Made by a program: the position numbers and the translations under genes. This document shows positions 58,776 to 64,000 of a stretch of 64,000 nt of DNA, one piece after another (within the stretch, counting starts at the first letter, position 1; every line of letters begins with the position of its first letter). The stretch comes from Golubevia sp. BC0850. Its lineage: Eukaryota > Basidiomycota > Exobasidiomycetes > Golubeviales > Golubeviaceae. The notes below the pieces were generated by a model that saw only the letters and a list, made by a program, of their open reading frames with translations, made no database searches and had not been told where the DNA came from. Location: assembly GCA_012976225.1 (NCBI GenBank), contig JAAVVG010000016.1, positions 558,001-622,000 on the forward strand, in the 5' to 3' direction.

Positions 58776-61700
58776 ATGAGAATCTCCTTAGCTCTGAGCT
58801 TAATGCTCTCCTCTACTTTATTTCCAAGTATGGTAGAAGCTGGTAGAGCTGCTGGGGAATATGAAATCATTCAGCCAAACAGTTTAGCCAGTGCCATGAT
58901 GATGGGTCTGATTAATCAAGGTGAGTGGCAGATCCAAGGCAAACAAAGACGAGACGCGGCTAGAGTAACAGTTGAAATGAAGAGGATGCTGCAGGTATAA
59001 TCCCTTAAAGGAGAGTGGGCGAGCTAGATGGAGATAGAGAAGAGCTGAGCTTGGCAATTGGTGGATGGAGGCGGGCTTCCTTACTGAACTGCTTTGCAGA
59101 TTGATGGGATCTCGAATGCAACATCTAGCTCGCATAACGAACTATCTTTCAACCTCTTTGCCAAAGGGCGGCCTTGTCGAGTCTGCGGAGACGACGAGCT
59201 TGAAGTTCTCGAGGGAGCTCCGAGAGGGTTTTGTTCCCTCTTCCCTACCCTTCAATGATTGCCTTGTCTCGCGAAAGTCTTGATGTCAGAAATCAGAATC
59301 TGTAGCTGATGATATCTCTCCTTTTCCGAATCGCTCGCTTTAACAACTTTCTTTCAGAGTGAGTACAATCTTATCCCAGTTCCCACCGCTCCTAAAACTC
59401 CGTCTGACTTCCTCTCTCTCCTTCTGTTTCCTTTTCTCATCGCCCGAATTCAGCTCTGTGCTCATTCTAGATAAGGTCGAGAACAATCGAGCGAGACTAG
59501 ATGGATCAGATAAGCCAGTATGGGGTGCTATCATGAGTCTAGGAGACAACACAGTCAGAGGAGTCGACGTCAATACGAATACTTTCTGTGCTTCTGGCGG
59601 AACTTTAGGAAACGGATCTTGGGCAGGTGAGTCTTCATACAATCTAAATCAGACAACTCCCAAGCCCTCCACTCACCTCTACCTTTCCCTCGCAACTCCT
59701 CAGTCTTTGGAGGAAACCAGGCCGCTTCCTTCGGAGGAGCAGCAGCAGCTTCTCAAACCGATATGGCAGGTCCATATCAAGATGCCGATGGAAGGAAAGC
59801 CATCAGATTATTGAATCCAGCAGATGACGATGCAGATCTAGCTTGGATAGATACTCCTGGAACTTTAGAAATGCAAACTGCAAGATGGTATCCTGGAGTT
59901 GAAGTTTTAGCTGATGGTTCTATAGTTCTTATTGGAGGTGCAACTGGTGGTGGATATATCAATCGAAATTATCCAAATTTAGATCCAGGTTATCAAGGAA
60001 CTCCTGGAATGGGAAGTCCTACTAATATCGATGGTGGGGCTAATCCTACTTATGAAACTTATCCTAGCACTGGTCCGGTTAAGGAGATGCAGTTCATGAT
60101 CACAACTTCGGGGGTGAGTTTTGAGAGACAGGGGAGAAGTTGAATTGAGGTCCTTGGTCTTGCCCGAAGTGAGATCTTACTAACCCGTTTTCCTCTTTGT
60201 AATCTCTTCAGCTTAACATGTATCCTCACACTTATCTTATGCCGAGTGGCAAGATCTTCGTTCAAGCCAACTACTCTACTATTCTTTGGGATCATGTAGC
60301 AAACACTGGTAAGTAAAACGTTGGTTCTCAACAGTCTGCGATGGGGAAGTTGACTCGATTGCTTGTGTCCCCCCCTCTTTCGATTCCTTAAGAGACACCG
60401 CTTCCAGATATGCCAGATCAAGTGTGAGTTCATTGAAACACAACTAAAGAATTTTGGCATCTTAAACCTTTCGCTGATCCTTCTCTCTTCCATCCTCTCC
60501 TCGCAGCATTCGAGTCTATCCAGCTTCTGGAGCTGCAGCTATGCTTCCATTGAACAAGGACAACAACTTCACTCCTACTATCCTGTTCTGCGGAGGAACA
60601 AATGGTCTGAGCGATTCTGATTGGGGAAGTTACTCAGGTCCTGGAATCAACATTCTAGACGTAGCAGCTTCTACCGACTGCTCTTCGATCACTCCGGAGA
60701 ACGCTGATGGAACTCTCAACACAGACGCAGCTTACGATCAAGAGGAACAGATGGACACTCCGAGACAAATGGGTCAATTCGTTCATCTTCCGACTGGACA
60801 GATGGTAATTCTCAACGGAGCTTCGAAAGGAACAGCCGGATACTATAACACAACTTTCAACACTCTTGCAGATGGAACTTTGACTGAAGGTCTAGCCCAA
60901 GAACCAACTTATCAGCCTGTCATCTACGATCCTTCCAAACCAAAAGGATCTCGTCTCTCGAGCAAAGGATTAGGTTCCTCAACTATCGCTCGTCTCTATC
61001 ATTCTAGTGCTATTCTTCTACCGGATGGATCTGTTCTTGTAGGTGGATCTAATCCTCATCAAGATGTCGCCTTGACTATGCCCGTCGGCACTACTCCACA
61101 GGCTTGGAACACGACTTATGAGCTGGGTGAGTTTGCTCAGTCCCACTTTCGATTGATCGCACTTGGAACTGGAAACTGACAGCCTCTTCTCCTTTATGAC
61201 CTCTCTAGAGAAATGGTACCCTCCGTATTATTTTCTCGACCGACCTGGACCTCAAGGACTTCCAGATCAAATCTCATACGGAGGCGCTTCCTTCAATGTG
61301 ACGATGGATGGCGATTACATGGGAGATAGTGCCAACTACAAGGCCAATCATACCAAGTTCATGATCATCAGACCCGGTTTCTCCACACACGCTATGAACA
61401 TGGGACAGAGAAGCTACGTGAGTCTCGAAAGTCGAGAAGAACCCCTCTTCCCCAGCACAGCGTCTGATTTCTTCTTCTTCTTCTCTTTCTCTTCAACAGC
61501 AACTCGAACACACCTACACGGTCAACGAAGATGCTAGCGTCGAGTACGAGGTCAACCCTATGGGTCTGAATACCAATCTCGTGGTTCCAGGTCCAGCTCT
61601 TCTCTTCGTCACCATCAACGGCATCCCATCTGTCGGAAAGTTCATTCAAGTCGGAGATCTTTTGAACAAAGACATTCCAGCTGCAGTCACTGTCGGAAAA

Positions 61701-63011
61701 GCTCCAAGCGTCCTAGCAGCAGCCATCAACAATCCGAAGTACGACAAGAATCCAAACGAATCTGCTCTCGAGAACTTTGGAATTCCAAAGTTGATCGCCA
61801 TCATCGCAGCTGTGGTCGTTGTCGCTTTAATAGTGATAGGAGTACTCGTCTGGAAGAAGAGAGTCAAGACACGATCCAAACCCATCACTGAGGGTGCTTC
61901 AACTGGTCTCGTTGGAGCCGCTGGTGGAATGGCGGGAGCTGGAGGAGCTGTCGCTTGGGCCAACAGAGATGGAAATGGAGACTATAGGAAGGTGGAAACT
62001 CCAGCTTCTTCAATTCATCACTTCAATACTGGAAACGTTCCCAATCAATCCACCGCAAGTCTTGGAACTTGGGACGCCTACAAGATGCAAGACGTTGGAA
62101 CTCCTCCAGGTGGAGTCTACGACAATCCAATGGGAAGCAGCGTCTCTCTTGCCAACGCTGGAGCCGGAGCTGCTGCTGGAGGAGCTTTAGCCGCTGGAGG
62201 TGCTGCAGCTCCAAGAGCTCGAAGTCCTCTAGCCCTCAAACCCTCGAGTGCTCCGGACGATGGGTTTGGAGGAGGAGGAGGTTCGAGTGTCCACTCTTCC
62301 AATTATAATAATCCAACCTCCAATTTCAATTCCAATTCCAACTACAAAAACAACGATTCCAATCAACAACAATACCAAGAATACCATGATAACTCATTCG
62401 GAAGTCAGTCTAACTCTGGAAATTACGATCAATCCAATTCTCGAGGCTACGATCGAGGATATGATCAATCGAATTCAAATTCTGGAGGTTACGATCAATC
62501 GAATTCGGGTGGATATGATCAATCTTCCTACTCGAACCAATCTCAATCTCAACAGCAGCAAGGTTGGGGAGAACATCAAGCTGGAGATGCTGGAGAGTAT
62601 TATCAAGACAACACTGATGCTTACCAGAGTCATTCAGGCGGAAGAGCTGTGTCAGGTTACGCTGCTGCCGCTTACGTCGACGAAGTGGTCGACACTGGAG
62701 GTTACGATGATGGAGTCTATGATCAAAATCAAGATTACAGTGATCCTTATTCGAACGATCAGTACTATGGAGGTGGAGGTGGAAACCAAGATTATGGCTC
62801 TGGAACGAATTCAGATTATAATCAACAACAGTCAGGATATCAACAGAATTCAGGATACAATCAACAAGGAGACTACAATCAACAGAGTGGATACAACAGT
62901 CAATCAGATAGAAACTATAATCAAGGAGGTTACCAGAATAGTAACTCGGGAGGAGGAGGAGGGTCTAGAGGAGGATCCTATGGAAACTCGAGGGGGAACT
63001 ATAATCGTTAA
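58776..63011 (+). CDS. Membrane-anchored glyoxal-oxidase-like radical copper oxidase
   Basis: Exons 58776-58920, 59358 (one base), 59454-59626, 59704-60113, 60212-60308, 60393-60423, 60507-61126, 61209-61417 and 61500-63011 sum to 1065 aa in frame. A signal peptide (ISLALSLMLSSTLFPSMVEA) precedes the beta-propeller. Active-site marks of the galactose/glyoxal oxidase family: NTFCASGG (Cys of the Tyr-Cys cofactor), TARWYPGVEVLADG (Tyr), ARLYHSSAILLPDG (Tyr-His) and STHAMNMGQRSY (His). These enzymes oxidise aldehydes or alcohols and make H2O2. After the DUF1929-like C-terminal domain comes one membrane helix (IIAAVVVVALIVIGVLVW, near residue 670) with a basic stop, then about 380 cytosolic residues rich in Gln, Asn, Ser, Gly and Tyr. 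A topology with catalytic head outside is expected. Confidence 0.92.
59358..59358 (+). other. Candidate one-nucleotide exon of the oxidase gene
   Basis: A single A lies between a strong acceptor (TTTAAC branch-like, then TTTCTTTCAG ending 59357) and a perfect donor (GTGAGT from 59359). With it, exon 1 (ending CAA G) joins exon 3 (starting CTCTGTG) as GAC, keeping frame and the family strand SVLILDKVENN at its normal length. Without it the frame is lost, unless acceptor 59470 is used and that strand is deleted. Confidence 0.5.
62300..63008 (+). repeat. Coding low-complexity repeat, prion-like tail
   Basis: Encodes degenerate units of the YDQSNSGG and SGYNQQ type, almost without charged residues, in the cytosolic tail of the oxidase. 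Confidence 0.85.
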
Positions 63012-64000
63012 ATCAATCTCTTCTCTTATTTCTTTCTCACAATTCAGCATCAAACACGTTCTTTGCTATCGGTACCCATAGAGCTTCTGTCCCAATTCTT
63101 CACATTCGTTGTCTACTGTCCCTCAAGACCCACACCCTCTTTCAGATCTCTGCTCTCACAAATCTCAAGTCTCTTATCTCATATTCAGTTGAATCCAACT
63201 CCTCTGTTCTTCTCTTCAAGTCGCTGAATCCAACCTTCTCATCTTCTCCTAACTTTCAAGTTCATTTGTATCTCCCAACCTCTCCCCCACACTCTTTTCT
63301 ATCCCTTATACATACGCAGCTAGGTTTTCTTCTTCTTCTCTCTCTCTCTCTCCCTTTATCTATTGCGTTCTGTCGTTGTTTTGTTAGTTTTCACTCACTC
63401 AACACATTCATTTTCAAGATCAGAAGCGAAATGAAATCATTCGCGTGAACCTTCTTTTCAAAATGTGGTCGCCATTTTTTAAGAAGTGTCATCACCCACA
63501 TCTCGCCTAACGAGCTCAGGCTTTTCTTTTTTGGTTTAAACAAGTGATTTCGATTTCTTCTATCACTGACTCTACAGCGACAAATCCATCAAAGAACCCC
63601 ACCCCATTTCAATGCTATTAACAGTTATTTCAAGTGACATATCTTTTTCTACTTTTCGTTTAATTTCTTGCCTAGAATTTCTCTACCCCTTTGACTTCTC
63701 TATCCGATCCCAGCACGATCCTAAGACCTTTCCCTTTCCAAAGCGATGTCTCAGAGTCAGAATTCTCTGCCTCAGATTTCTTGTTGGAGATGTTTGTGAG
63801 AGTTGACGAGAAGAGTTCATAGGAGGGGAAATATCTGTGAAGGGTGGGTTTGAGAGAAGTTTCCATCGTTGGGCCGGAGAGAAGAGAGAAAGAATCAAAG
63901 AGGTAGAAGGGCATTTTGATGAGAAAAAGAAAGGGGGTTGAAAAATGAGGGGAGATTGCTGAAAGAATTTCATTTCCAAGCTCATCTACACATCCTCCAA
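63012..64000. other. Oxidase 3' flank to window edge
   Basis: C/T-rich UTR-like DNA to about 63400. A minus-strand frame near 63914-63672 could belong to a gene starting beyond the edge, but nothing in it is recognisable. Confidence 0.45.

Noticed and set aside
59065-59283. Extra exon of the oxidase inside 59065-59283
   Set aside because: Joining it in phase gives either an immediate stop or residues unlike the family, and lengthens a conserved spacing.
63672-63985. Minus-strand frames at the window end
   Set aside because: No recognisable domain, no splice partners within the window.

Overview
The window is nuclear DNA of a fungus. Most genes carry several short spliceosomal introns with GTGAGT/GTAAGT donors, and the gene content is fungal: UDP-xylose synthase, gamma-tubulin, an Mlh3, a Prm10/ThrE-type protein, a GH128 wall glucanase, a LaeA-like methyltransferase and a glyoxal-oxidase-type radical copper oxidase. 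The intron density, the oxidase and the UDP-xylose synthase point to a basidiomycete; I lean to Pucciniomycotina, but that is inference. I saw no tRNA, rRNA, CRISPR, retroelement or DNA transposon.

Layout. 0-7 kb, minus strand: a small four-helix membrane protein, a secreted Ser/Thr-rich protein and a multi-pass membrane protein. 7-15 kb: mitochondrial ribosomal protein mL46 and fibrillarin share a 289-bp divergent promoter, followed by UDP-glucuronate decarboxylase. 15-17 kb: a secreted aspartic protease. 17-22 kb: three tandem paralogues of a four-helix MARVEL-like protein. 23-25.5 kb: gamma-tubulin in nine exons. 26-32 kb: a surface/secretome stretch with a GH128 protein, two head-to-head secreted paralogues and a small secreted protein fragment. 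32-38 kb: F-box/LRR-like genes, one with an in-frame stop, then a second small secreted protein. 38-48 kb: an amino-acid/GABA-type permease, a methyltransferase and the Prm10-like protein. 49-51 kb: a second, inverted copy of the F-box/LRR-like gene. 51-54.6 kb: MLH3. 55-57 kb: a glycine-rich RRM protein with long introns. 58.8-63 kb: a membrane-anchored glyoxal-oxidase-like enzyme with a prion-like tail.

Most gene models were built exon by exon and checked for frame; stated exon ends are my inference from splice signals plus protein continuity. Two observations stand out. First, the oxidase gene reads correctly only if a one-nucleotide exon at position 59358 is spliced in, or if a conserved strand is lost. 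Second, the two inverted F-box/LRR-like genes share a tract of about 1.4 kb that looks identical, while the homologous DNA on both sides has diverged. That is the signature of recent gene conversion across 15 kb.

The genes do not form one pathway. The common theme is the cell surface: UDP-xylose supply, a GH128 glucanase, an oxidase, secreted proteins and several small tetraspan proteins, set among housekeeping genes.
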